The notes beneath the pieces are model-generated. The model was not told where the DNA came from. It saw only the letters and a list, made by a program, of their open reading frames with translations, and searched no databases. The translations under genes and the position numbers were made by a program. This document shows, in pieces, positions 51,153 to 58,716 of a DNA stretch of 64,000 bases (the stretch's first letter is position 1; each line of letters opens with the position of its first letter). Origin of the DNA: Pyramidobacter porci (GTDB lineage Bacteria > Synergistota > Synergistia > Synergistales > Dethiosulfovibrionaceae); NCBI RefSeq assembly GCF_009695745.1, contig NZ_VUNH01000007.1, forward strand, positions 62,001-126,000, written 5' to 3'.

Positions 51153-52295
51153 CTAGAGCATTTCGATGAACGCGCCGATGCGCGTGGCCAGCTGCTCCTT
51201 GTCGTTCTCGGAGAAATCGGTCTCCACGGCCAGATAGCTCTTGCCGAGGCCGTGCACGAACTCGCGCACGCGGTACGTCTCGACGGCGTAGGTGTGGCAT
51301 GACGTCAGCGTCATGTCGAGCACGCCGTCGACGCGATAGAGGTCGGCCAAATAGCGGATCGCATCCAGTCTCGCCTCGTTGGGGCTCATGATCGAACAGC
51401 CGATGCCGAGGTACTTTTCGGCCAGCGCCTCGAGCGGATCCTTGTCTTCGTCGACGAGGTAGCGAAGCTCCTTTTCGCCGCCGCAGTTCTCGTAGCAGGC
51501 TGCCAGTCCGCCGGCCGCTTCCACGGCGTCGATCACCTTCGTGGCGCCGCTGATCGGGCAGCCGGTGATCATCACGCGCGGCTTCTTGCCCAGGCCGCGG
51601 TCTTCGCCCGCGGCGACGGCGGCGCGCAGGTCGGCGACCTGCTGCTTGAGCCAGGTGATGGAGGCTTCCTTGTCGAAGTGGAAGCTCATGTACTCGCCGA
51701 ACTCCCAGATCTCGTGCCCGGTCAGCGGCGGATTTTCCAGCTCGGCCAGCGACCACAGATCGCGCAAGGCCGTACGCTCGCGGTTGCGCAGACGAATCGC
51801 GGCGCGCAGGTCGCCGTCGGTGATCTCATGGCCGGTGAAGCGCTCCATCTCCTCCTTGAAGAGCGCGAATTCCTTTTTCATGATCTGCAGATCTTCGGGA
51901 CGGTCGCCGCGCTGCGGCAGCTGGATCGTGTAGACCGGCCTGATGTCGTTGAGCAGCTCGAACATCTTCTTCTTGCCGTCACAGGTCGTCTCGGCGACGA
52001 CCAGCCCGCAGAAGTGGAAATACGGGCAGGTATCGGTCATGGCGTGGCCGTAGCTGGCCTTGATCAGCGGGCAGAGGTTGCGCGGCAGGCGCTCCTCGGC
52101 GGCGGCGATCGGCTTCTGGCTGCGCGAACACAGCGAGGCCGACACGGCGCCGGCGGCGTGGATGATCTCCCACGGCACGAACGTGCAGTAGGTGCCGACG
52201 ATGGGCACGCCCTTTTCGCTCAGTTCCTTGATGAGCACCGGACCGTCCTTGGCGTGCTCCCTCATCCCCTCGACAATCTGTTCGATCGTTCTCAT
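51153..52295 (-). CDS. 2-hydroxyacyl-CoA dehydratase family protein, double-cubane cluster type (YjiM-like)
   Basis: A 380-residue protein of the HgdB/FldC/YjiM family. Cysteines likely to hold clusters: GTYCTFVPWEIIHAAGAV, SLCSRSQ, LCPLIKASYGHAMTDTCPYF, TTCDGKKKMFE, ITGCPISGAT, YENCGGEK, LGIGCSIM and TSCHTYAVE. A single dehydratase-type subunit next to one activator, with no CoA-transferase, is the pattern of double-cubane cluster proteins, ATP-driven low-potential reductases, rather than of 2-hydroxyglutaryl-CoA dehydratase with two subunits. Its ATG overlaps the activator stop by four bases. Confidence 0.88.
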   Translation of the reverse strand: MRTIEQIVEGMREHAKDGPVLIKELSEKGVPIVGTYCTFVPWEIIHAAGAVSASLCSRSQKPIAAAEERLPRNLCPLIKASYGHAMTDTCPYFHFCGLVVAETTCDGKKKMFELLNDIRPVYTIQLPQRGDRPEDLQIMKKEFALFKEEMERFTGHEITDGDLRAAIRLRNRERTALRDLWSLAELENPPLTGHEIWEFGEYMSFHFDKEASITWLKQQVADLRAAVAAGEDRGLGKKPRVMITGCPISGATKVIDAVEAAGGLAACYENCGGEKELRYLVDEDKDPLEALAEKYLGIGCSIMSPNEARLDAIRYLADLYRVDGVLDMTLTSCHTYAVETYRVREFVHGLGKSYLAVETDFSENDKEQLATRIGAFIEML

Positions 52296-53062
52296 ACGAT
52301 GGCCCCCCAGCCAATCAGCGCGGCGCCGAGCGCGCCGGCAAATTGAGATTTTTCGTGGACCTGCACGGGGCAGTCCAGCTCCTTTTCCAAAAACGCCCGC
52401 AGCGACGGGCTGCGCGACAAACCGCCGGAGAAGAACAGCGGCGGCTTCATCCCCACCCTGGCGAGCATCCCCGCCGAACGCGAGGCGATGCTCTTCAGCA
52501 GACCGCGCACGATGTTTTCGCGCGGCACGCCGCGGGCGAGGTTGCCGATCACTTCGCTCTCGGCGAAGACGGTGCACATGCTCGACAGCGGCTCGCTCGG
52601 GCCGTCGGCCGGAACGGCGCCGAACGCTTCGACGTCGTAATCCAGCGCGTGGCTGAGCACCTGAAAGAAGCGTCCCGTGCCGGCGGCGCACTTGTCGTTC
52701 ATGGCGAAATCCACCACGCCGCCCCGCTCGTCGAGCCGAATCACCTTGCTGTCCTGCCCGCCGATGTCGAGCACCGTGCGCGCCTGCGGACAGAGCTCGT
52801 GCGCGCCGCGGGCGTGGCAGGTGATCTCGGTGACCTGCTTCGTGGCAGCCGTCAGCGCGCGGCGCCCGTACCCCGTCGAGATCAGCGCGCCCAGATCGCT
52901 CTTGTCCAATCCGCGCCGCCGCAGCAGCTCCGCGATCATGGCCTCGCCCGCGTCGCGCGGGCTCCAGCCCGTCGGCGCGAGGCCCCACTCCAGCGCCTCG
53001 CCGCCGTAAAGGACTCCCTTGACGGCGGTGGAGCCGATGTCGATTCCCAGCACGAGCTTCAT
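52292..53062 (-). CDS. BadF/HgdC-type ATPase activator of the dehydratase-family protein (YjiL-like)
   Basis: A 256-residue ASKHA-fold ATPase that holds one 4Fe-4S cluster between two subunits and injects electrons with ATP hydrolysis. Seen: GIDIGSTAVKGVLY (phosphate 1), LDIGGQDSKVIRLDE (phosphate 2), the cluster cysteines in NDKCAAGTGRFFQ and MCTVFAESEV, and SGGLSRSPSLRAFLEK (adenosine). Length fits. GGGAGG lies six bases before the ATG at 53062. Overlaps the partner gene (ATGA). Confidence 0.93.
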   Translation of the reverse strand: MKLVLGIDIGSTAVKGVLYGGEALEWGLAPTGWSPRDAGEAMIAELLRRRGLDKSDLGALISTGYGRRALTAATKQVTEITCHARGAHELCPQARTVLDIGGQDSKVIRLDERGGVVDFAMNDKCAAGTGRFFQVLSHALDYDVEAFGAVPADGPSEPLSSMCTVFAESEVIGNLARGVPRENIVRGLLKSIASRSAGMLARVGMKPPLFFSGGLSRSPSLRAFLEKELDCPVQVHEKSQFAGALGAALIGWGAIV

Positions 53063-53087
53063 GATGGCCTCCCAAAATTTACAGTAT

Positions 53088-53123
53088 GCATAATGATTAT
53101 AACTTAACAACGATAATTTTCAA
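53088..53123 (-). promoter_or_regulatory. Promoter of the activator/dehydratase operon with Fur/PerR-like box
   Basis: Minus strand TTGAAA (53123-53118), 16-bp spacer, TATAAT (53101-53096). The perfect 5-1-5 palindrome ATAATgATTAT (53090-53100) lies over the -10; the surrounding 15 bp match the PerR consensus TTATAATnATTATAA at about 13 positions. Confidence 0.7.
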
Positions 53124-53267
53124 CGTCACAAATGAGCGAAAGTCACTGGATTTTTACGTTCGCGTCGGGCAGCTCTGCCGAATATTTTTCCCGGCGCGGG
53201 ACGGCCGGCACAATCCCGACGATCTCTCCGAAAAAAGCGGCGGTTCTCGTCCTGAAACCCCCTTGAT

Positions 53268-53277
53268 ATGCTATAAT
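53268..53277 (+). promoter_or_regulatory. Extended -10 promoter of the iron-type ABC operon
   Basis: ATGCTATAAT at 53268-53277, an extended -10 (TGnTATAAT). No convincing -35. Confidence 0.6.
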
Positions 53278-53346
53278 CGAGCCGTCCGCCGGAGCCGCCG
53301 CGTTCCGGCAATTCGTCGAGAAGAATCCCAAGGAGGAAACGTCGTC

Positions 53347-54324
53347 ATGAAAAAGTTCGTCGCCGCGCTTTCGCTCAGCCTGGCTTTCGCGGCCTGCGCC
53401 GCCGCCGAGCCTTCCGGCACGGTCATGCTCTATTCCTCGATGCAGGAAGACCAGCTGATCGCCATCAAACAGGGTTTCGAAAAGAAATATCCCGGCGTCA
53501 CCATGGAGTACTACTTCGCCGGCACCGGCAAGGTCATGACCAAGATCGCCACCGAAGCCCAGGCCGGTCGCGTCGACGCCGACATCATCTGGGTCGGCGA
53601 CCCGACCAACTACGTGTCGTTCAAGGCGCAGGGCATCCTGCAGCCGTACAGCTCGCCCGAAGCGGAGAAGATCGACAAGGCGTTCGTCGACGCCGAGGGC
53701 TATTACACCGGCGCGCGCATGATGAACATGGGCATCGCCTACAACACGCTCAACGTCGAAGCCGCCGACGCGCCCAAGACGTGGAACGACCTCTGCGACC
53801 CCAAATGGAACGACCAAGTCGTGATGACCGACCCCAACACCGCCGGCACCACCAAGTACTGGCGCAACGCGATCATGGCCAACGCCAAGTACGGCGCACC
53901 GTTCATGGAAAAGCTCAAGGCCAACAAGTGTTACTTCGAAAGCGGCACCACCGCCACGCACAATCAGGTCGCGGCCGGCGCCTACAAGCTCGGCGTGTGC
54001 CTCGACTACGTCACCGCCAACCTGATCAAGGAAGGCTCGCCGATCGCTTTCGTCTATCCCGAGGACACGGTTTCCATCTTCAGCCCCATCGGACTGGTCA
54101 AGGACTGCAAGAACGAGGCCAACGGCAAGCTGCTCTACGACTTCATCCTTTCCAAGGAAGGGCAGGAGATCCTCGTCGCCAACAATCTGCTCTCGGTGCG
54201 CGGCGACGTGGCGCAGAACGCCGACGTGGCCGCCATCGCCGCCAAGGCCATGGTCAGCGACATGGCCGAGGTGGTCGCCAAGCAGAAAGAGAACGCCGCC
54301 GCGTTCGACAAGATCTTCCGCTAA
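53347..54324 (+). CDS. Iron(III)-type ABC transporter substrate-binding protein (FutA/AfuA-like)
   Basis: A 325-residue binding protein: signal peptide about 1-21 (possible lipobox at FAAC), then GTVMLYSSMQEDQLIAIKQG, YYFAGTGKVMTKIATEAQAG, DIIWVGDPTNYVSFKAQG, AYNTLN, TWNDLCDPKWNDQVVMTDPN, PEDTVSIFSPIGLVKDCKN. This is the bacterial SBP type for Fe(III) and similar hard ligands (also 2-aminoethylphosphonate or thiamine in relatives). CAAGGAGG precedes the ATG. First gene of a four-gene importer operon. Confidence 0.9.
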   Translation: MKKFVAALSLSLAFAACAAAEPSGTVMLYSSMQEDQLIAIKQGFEKKYPGVTMEYYFAGTGKVMTKIATEAQAGRVDADIIWVGDPTNYVSFKAQGILQPYSSPEAEKIDKAFVDAEGYYTGARMMNMGIAYNTLNVEAADAPKTWNDLCDPKWNDQVVMTDPNTAGTTKYWRNAIMANAKYGAPFMEKLKANKCYFESGTTATHNQVAAGAYKLGVCLDYVTANLIKEGSPIAFVYPEDTVSIFSPIGLVKDCKNEANGKLLYDFILSKEGQEILVANNLLSVRGDVAQNADVAAIAAKAMVSDMAEVVAKQKENAAAFDKIFR

Positions 54325-54361
54325 CGCCGCTTCGTTCCAAACGAAAAAAGCGATTCGATTT

Positions 54362-54391
54362 ATGGGGGCAGCGCCAGTTGCCCCCATTTTT
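54362..54391 (+). terminator. Attenuating hairpin between binding-protein and ATPase genes
   Basis: ATGGGGGCA / TGCCCCCAT stem plus TTTTTG. Such partial terminators keep the binding protein in excess over the membrane parts. Confidence 0.8.
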
Positions 54392-54419
54392 GTACAACCT
54401 TTCAAGCAGGAGGAGTTTT

Positions 54420-55508
54420 ATGGGCAAAGTCATCTTCAAAAACGTCTCCTTCCGTTACGGCGAGCGCGACATCTTCAAGGACTTCAGCCTCGAAGTGGAG
54501 GACGGGCAGATCCTCTGTCTCGTCGGCCCCTCGGGCTGCGGCAAGACCACGCTGGCGCGCTGCCTTCTGGGGCTGAGCCGCCCGCGGACGGGAGAGATCT
54601 ACGTGGGGGACGAGTGCCTTTTCAGCGCCGAAAAGCGGATCAACGTTCCCGTGGAGCGGCGCAACATCGGCATCGTCTTTCAGGATTACGCCGTGTGGCC
54701 GCACATGACCGTGAAGGAAAACGTGCTCTACCCGCTCAGGAAACGCCGCGTCCCCAGAGACGAGGCGGAGAAACGGGCCATGCACGCCCTTTCTCAGGTC
54801 AACATGACGGAATACGCCGCCCACCTGCCCAGCCAGCTTTCGGGCGGCCAGCAGCAGCGCGTCGCCATCGCCCGCGCGCTGGTGTGCAACGGCGGCCTGA
54901 TCGTCATGGACGAGCCGATCACCAACCTCGACGCCAAGCTGCGCGAGCAGATGCTGCTCGAGATCCGCGAGATCCAGCGCAATCTGGGCACGACGATCCT
55001 CTACATCACCCACGACCAGCAGTCGGCGCTGCAGATCTGCGACAAGATGGCCGTCATGCAGCAGGACGGTTCGCTGTGCCAGGTCGGCACGGACGAGGAC
55101 ATCATCCTGCGCCCGGCCAACCGCTTCGCGTTCGAGTTCATCGGCGTGTCGAACTTCATCCCCGTCGTCGCGCTGGGCGGCGGCCTGGGGCTGGATACCG
55201 GCACAGGCGTCGCGCCGTGGGACGGGGAGCTTCCCGCTGGGTTCGATCCACGCCGCGGCGTCGATCTGGGGGTGCGTCCCAACGACGTCGTTTTCGACGC
55301 CGCCTCGCCGCTGCGCGCCCGCGTGGAACGGCGCACGTTCCTCGGCAGCGAGTACGACTACCGCGTCACGCTGGGCGCGCGCGAACTGCGCGTGCAGCAG
55401 AGCACGCTCGACGCGGCGCGGCAGGGCACGGCAGATGTTGGCGACGAGGTAGGGCTGCGTCTGCTCAATCCCCGCTACTACGAAGCGAAACAGGAGGTGT
55501 CGGCATGA
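54420..55508 (+). CDS. ABC transporter ATPase 1 of the iron-type importer
   Basis: A 362-residue nucleotide-binding subunit. Walker A GPSGCGKTTLARCLLG, Q loop IVFQDYAVWPHM, signature SGGQQQRVAIARAL, Walker B GLIVMDEPITNLD and switch THDQQSAL; a C-terminal TOBE-like regulatory part (about 240-362). AGGAG precedes the ATG. Its TGA overlaps the permease ATG (ATGA). Unlike most Walker B sequences of this family (LLLDEP), it has VMDEP. The operon carries a second, different ATPase after the permease. Confidence 0.93.
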   Translation: MGKVIFKNVSFRYGERDIFKDFSLEVEDGQILCLVGPSGCGKTTLARCLLGLSRPRTGEIYVGDECLFSAEKRINVPVERRNIGIVFQDYAVWPHMTVKENVLYPLRKRRVPRDEAEKRAMHALSQVNMTEYAAHLPSQLSGGQQQRVAIARALVCNGGLIVMDEPITNLDAKLREQMLLEIREIQRNLGTTILYITHDQQSALQICDKMAVMQQDGSLCQVGTDEDIILRPANRFAFEFIGVSNFIPVVALGGGLGLDTGTGVAPWDGELPAGFDPRRGVDLGVRPNDVVFDAASPLRARVERRTFLGSEYDYRVTLGARELRVQQSTLDAARQGTADVGDEVGLRLLNPRYYEAKQEVSA

Positions 55509-57226
55509 GACTCGGCCTGCGCAGAAACAAAGATCTGGCGGCACTCGACGGCCGCCGTTTCAACCTCGACGGCGCCATGACGCTGCTCAGCTTCGCGCTG
55601 CTGCTGGTGATCGTCGTCATTCCCATTTTCATGATCGTGTATCACGCCTTTTTCTACCAGGGGCGCTTCGATCCATCGCTGTTTGCAAGCCAGCTGCTTG
55701 CGCCCAAGACGCTTGGTTCGATGTGGAACACGGTCAAGATCGCCTTCTGGGTGACGCTGTTCGGCACGATCATGGGCGTCTTCTACGCCTGGCTGCTGGG
55801 GCGCAGCGACATCCCCGCCAAGGGGCTGATGCGCGCGCTGTTCAGCATTCCCTACATGTTCCCGCCGTTTTTGGGGGCCATGGCCTGGGACTTGCTGCTC
55901 AACGGGCGTTCGGGCTATCTGAACCGCTGGCTGGTACGCACGCTTGGCCTCGCCGGCGCGCCGTTCAACATCAACTCGGTATGGGGCATCGTCTTCGTGG
56001 AAATTTCCTACTATTTCCCGTTCGTCTTCATGCAGGTGGTCAGCGCGCTCGAGCGCATGGATCCGACGCTGGAGGAGTGCGCCCGCATCGCCGGCGCGCG
56101 GCAGATGACCGTGATCCGCAAGATCACGCTGCCGCTGGTGCTGCCGGCTATCTCCGCCGGCGCGCTGCTGATTCTGATCTCGTCGCTGGCGCACTTCGGC
56201 GTGCCGTCGATCCTCGGCTTTTCGCAGGGGATATTCACGCTGCCGACGCAGATCTTCGACACGATCCAGCGCGCCGAGGGCAGCTTCGAGGGCATCCGCC
56301 AGGGCGCGGCGCTGTCGATCCTGCTGGTGGCGGTCGTTTCCGTGGCTCTGATCGTGCAGAAAAAAGTGCTCAGCGCCGGCAGCTACGACATCATCAAGGG
56401 CAAGTCGATGCGCCCGACGCTGATCAAGCTGCGCGGCTCCAAGATCCCGCTGCTGATCCTCGCCGTCGCGACGCTGGTGATGATCGTCGTCGTGCCGCTG
56501 GTGATGATCTTCCTGGTCGGACTGGTCAAGGCCTACGGCCTGCCGCTGATCCCCAAGAACTTCACGCTCAACAACTACGTCAAGGTCTTCTCGGCCTCGG
56601 GAACCTTCGCTTCGATCAAGAACTCGCTGTTCGCCTCGTCCACGGCCGGCGTCGTCTGCATGTTCCTGGGCACGCTGATCGCCTACGTGGTGCAGAAGAT
56701 CCGCCCGCGCGGCCGCGGCGTCCTCGAGGTGCTCTCGGTGCTGCCGTATTCGATCCCCGGCACGGTACTGGCCGTCGGCGTCATTCTCGCCTGGTCGGGC
56801 AGCCTCGGCGGCGTCAGCCTCTACAATACGATCTGGATCATTCTCGTCGCCTATCTGGCGCGCTATCTGTCCTTCTCGATGAAGAGCTCGTCGGCGGCGC
56901 TGCTGCAGGTCCACCCCTCGCTCGAGGAAGCGGCGCGCGCGTGCGGCGCCTCGCACACCGAGAGCCTGAAAGACATCACGCTGCCGCTGATCCGCCCGGC
57001 GATGGTGGCCGGGTTCTTCCTGATCTTTCTGCCCGCCATGCGCGAAGTCACCACCTCGGTGCTGCTCTACGGGCCTTACACGCGCACGCTGGGCGTGCAG
57101 ATCTATTCGCTGCGCGACGCCGGCATGATGCCGCAGGCGGCCGCGCTCGGCTCGGTGGCGATCCTGCTGATCATCGTCTGCAACGCGGTCGTCACCTATT
57201 TCACCCGCGACCGGAAGGGGGTCTAG
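55505..57226 (+). CDS. Fused ABC permease (FbpB/AfuB/ThiP type, two transmembrane domains)
   Basis: A 573-residue inner-membrane protein containing two BPD_transp_1 domains in tandem, about 12 helices, so one chain forms the whole pore. Each half has its EAA loop: LEECARIAGARQMTVIRKIT and LEEAARACGASHTESLKDIT, the contact points for the ATPases. This fused layout is normal for Fe(III) and thiamine importers. It overlaps ATPase 1 by four bases and is followed after four bases by ATPase 2. The two EAA loops differ slightly, which could match two unlike ATPases. Confidence 0.93.
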   Translation: MRLGLRRNKDLAALDGRRFNLDGAMTLLSFALLLVIVVIPIFMIVYHAFFYQGRFDPSLFASQLLAPKTLGSMWNTVKIAFWVTLFGTIMGVFYAWLLGRSDIPAKGLMRALFSIPYMFPPFLGAMAWDLLLNGRSGYLNRWLVRTLGLAGAPFNINSVWGIVFVEISYYFPFVFMQVVSALERMDPTLEECARIAGARQMTVIRKITLPLVLPAISAGALLILISSLAHFGVPSILGFSQGIFTLPTQIFDTIQRAEGSFEGIRQGAALSILLVAVVSVALIVQKKVLSAGSYDIIKGKSMRPTLIKLRGSKIPLLILAVATLVMIVVVPLVMIFLVGLVKAYGLPLIPKNFTLNNYVKVFSASGTFASIKNSLFASSTAGVVCMFLGTLIAYVVQKIRPRGRGVLEVLSVLPYSIPGTVLAVGVILAWSGSLGGVSLYNTIWIILVAYLARYLSFSMKSSSAALLQVHPSLEEAARACGASHTESLKDITLPLIRPAMVAGFFLIFLPAMREVTTSVLLYGPYTRTLGVQIYSLRDAGMMPQAAALGSVAILLIIVCNAVVTYFTRDRKGV

Positions 57227-57230
57227 GGCC

Positions 57231-58337
57231 ATGGATCAGGTCGTACTGCGCGGCGTCACCAAACGCTTCGCCACAAAAACGCTCGGCGACATCGTCGCCG
57301 TGGACAACTTCACCTTCAGCGTCCGCGAGGGCGAGTGCTTTTCGTTCCTCGGTCCCTCCGGCTGCGGCAAGTCGACGACGCTGCGCATGATCGCCGGCTT
57401 CGAAGATCTCAGCGAGGGCGAGATCGAACTCTGCGGCCGCCCCGTCTCGGTGAAAAGCAAGAACCTTTACGTGCCGCCGGAAGAGCGCGGCCTCGGCATG
57501 GTCTTCCAGGCCTTCGCCGTCTGGCCGCACATGAACGTCTTCGAGAACGTCGCCTTCCCGCTGCGCATCCAGAAGATGAACCGCGCCGACGTTAACCGCA
57601 AGGTCGCCGACGCGCTGGCGCACACCAGCCTGACCGGCCTGGAAAACTCCTATCCGTCCGACCTCTCCGGCGGGCAGCAGCAGCGCATCGCCCTGGCCCG
57701 CGCCATCGTCACGCGCCCCAAGGTGATGCTGCTCGACGAGCCGCTCTCGAATCTCGACCCCAAACTGCGCGAGTCCATGCGCTTCGAGATCAAAGAGCTG
57801 CAGCGCACGTTCAACTTCACCATCATCTTCGTCACCCACGACCAGTCGGAAGCCATGGCCATCTCCGACCGCATGATGGTCTGCGACATGGGCAGGATCA
57901 TGCAGATCGACACGCCCGAGAACCTCTACAACAAGCCCGCCAACCGCTTCGTGCACAGCTTCCTCGGCGAGAGCACCTTCCTCAACGTCCTCGTCAGAGA
58001 CGGCCGAGCCTACGCCGAAGGCGATCCCGAGCACCCGCTCGACCTCTCCGTCCCCGCCGGCGCCGCCGAGCGCATGGTCGTCGCCGCGCGCCCCAACGCC
58101 ATCGAACTGAGCGGCGGCAGCGACGGCTACCAGACCCACGTGGAAAAGCGCATCTTCCTCACCGACCGCACCGAATACCTGGTCCCCGTCGGCAATCAGA
58201 TCCTGAAAGTGCAGACGCCGCACCGCGTCTCCTTCAGTCAGGGCGAAAAGTGCGCCGTCCGCCTTGCCGACCCCGTCTGGTACCCCGCCGACGACGAAGC
58301 GGCCGAAAAGGAGCGCCTGAGACGGCAGCTGGTATAA
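57231..58337 (+). CDS. ABC transporter ATPase 2 of the iron-type importer
   Basis: A 368-residue nucleotide-binding subunit. Walker A GPSGCGKSTTLRMIAG, Q loop MVFQAFAVWPHMNVF, signature SGGQQQRIALARAI, Walker B VMLLDEPLSNLDPKLR, switch THDQSEAM and a C-terminal TOBE-like region. All catalytic motifs are intact. It begins four bases after the permease, hence the same operon. With ATPase 1 it could form a mixed dimer, or each could form its own homodimer on the same permease. Confidence 0.93.
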   Translation: MDQVVLRGVTKRFATKTLGDIVAVDNFTFSVREGECFSFLGPSGCGKSTTLRMIAGFEDLSEGEIELCGRPVSVKSKNLYVPPEERGLGMVFQAFAVWPHMNVFENVAFPLRIQKMNRADVNRKVADALAHTSLTGLENSYPSDLSGGQQQRIALARAIVTRPKVMLLDEPLSNLDPKLRESMRFEIKELQRTFNFTIIFVTHDQSEAMAISDRMMVCDMGRIMQIDTPENLYNKPANRFVHSFLGESTFLNVLVRDGRAYAEGDPEHPLDLSVPAGAAERMVVAARPNAIELSGGSDGYQTHVEKRIFLTDRTEYLVPVGNQILKVQTPHRVSFSQGEKCAVRLADPVWYPADDEAAEKERLRRQLV

Positions 58338-58359
58338 CATCACGAACAGTATCGCATGA

Positions 58360-58402
58360 CAAGGAAGCCGCCTCGGCCTTTTCGGTCGAAGTGGCTTCCT
58401 TG
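58360..58402 (+). terminator. Terminator of the ABC operon
   Basis: CAAGGAAGCC / GGCTTCCTTG with inner TCG/CGA pairing; only a weak T run follows. Confidence 0.7.
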
Positions 58403-58500
58403 TGCTTTATGCTTCTTCTTTAAATAAAAGACCGAACTTCGCGGTGCTGCCAGGGAGATTCACAAAGCGAGCTGCTCAGACTGCGCAGCGTTTGAGATGG
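58403..58500 (+). repeat. Family B dispersed repeat, copy 5
   Basis: CTTCTTTAAATAAAAGACCG at the left and AGGGAGATTCACAAAGCGAG (58452-58471), identical to copy 3. It starts directly after the terminator of the ABC operon. Confidence 0.7.
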
Positions 58501-58595
58501 AATTCGTACTGCCCCAAAGATATTCTGCGCGCTACTCTGTTCACGGCGCTTTTTCAGCCTGTCGTGCGGCGGCGCGGAGGCCCAGTTTGGCATTG

Positions 58596-58660
58596 TTGCC
58601 GAACCGGCAAGACAGTGTTTCGAAATTTGATTTGATTAACAAATCATTTGCTTTTATAAT
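58596..58660 (+). promoter_or_regulatory. Promoter and operator-like palindromes of the CoA-transferase operon
   Basis: TTGATT (58632-58637), 17-bp spacer, TATAAT (58655-58660). GATTTG-attaa-CAAATC (58629-58645) is a perfect palindrome over the -35, and TTGCCG-aac-CGGCAA (58596-58610) lies upstream. Either could bind the LysR regulator encoded at 62235; the spaced-palindrome form is usual for LysR sites. Confidence 0.65.
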
Positions 58661-58716
58661 ACGAATACAGGCTCAACCGAAGCCTCGACAAAAACCACAA
58701 AGAGGAGGAAACACAA

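Noticed and set aside
51153-53075. 640-codon frame joining the dehydratase gene to upstream sequence
   Set aside because: The upstream half is an out-of-frame reading of the activator gene; the real start is at 52295 in ATGA overlap.
54362-57226. 954-codon frame extending the permease upstream
   Set aside because: The first 380 codons are the shifted reading of ATPase 1; the permease begins at 55505.
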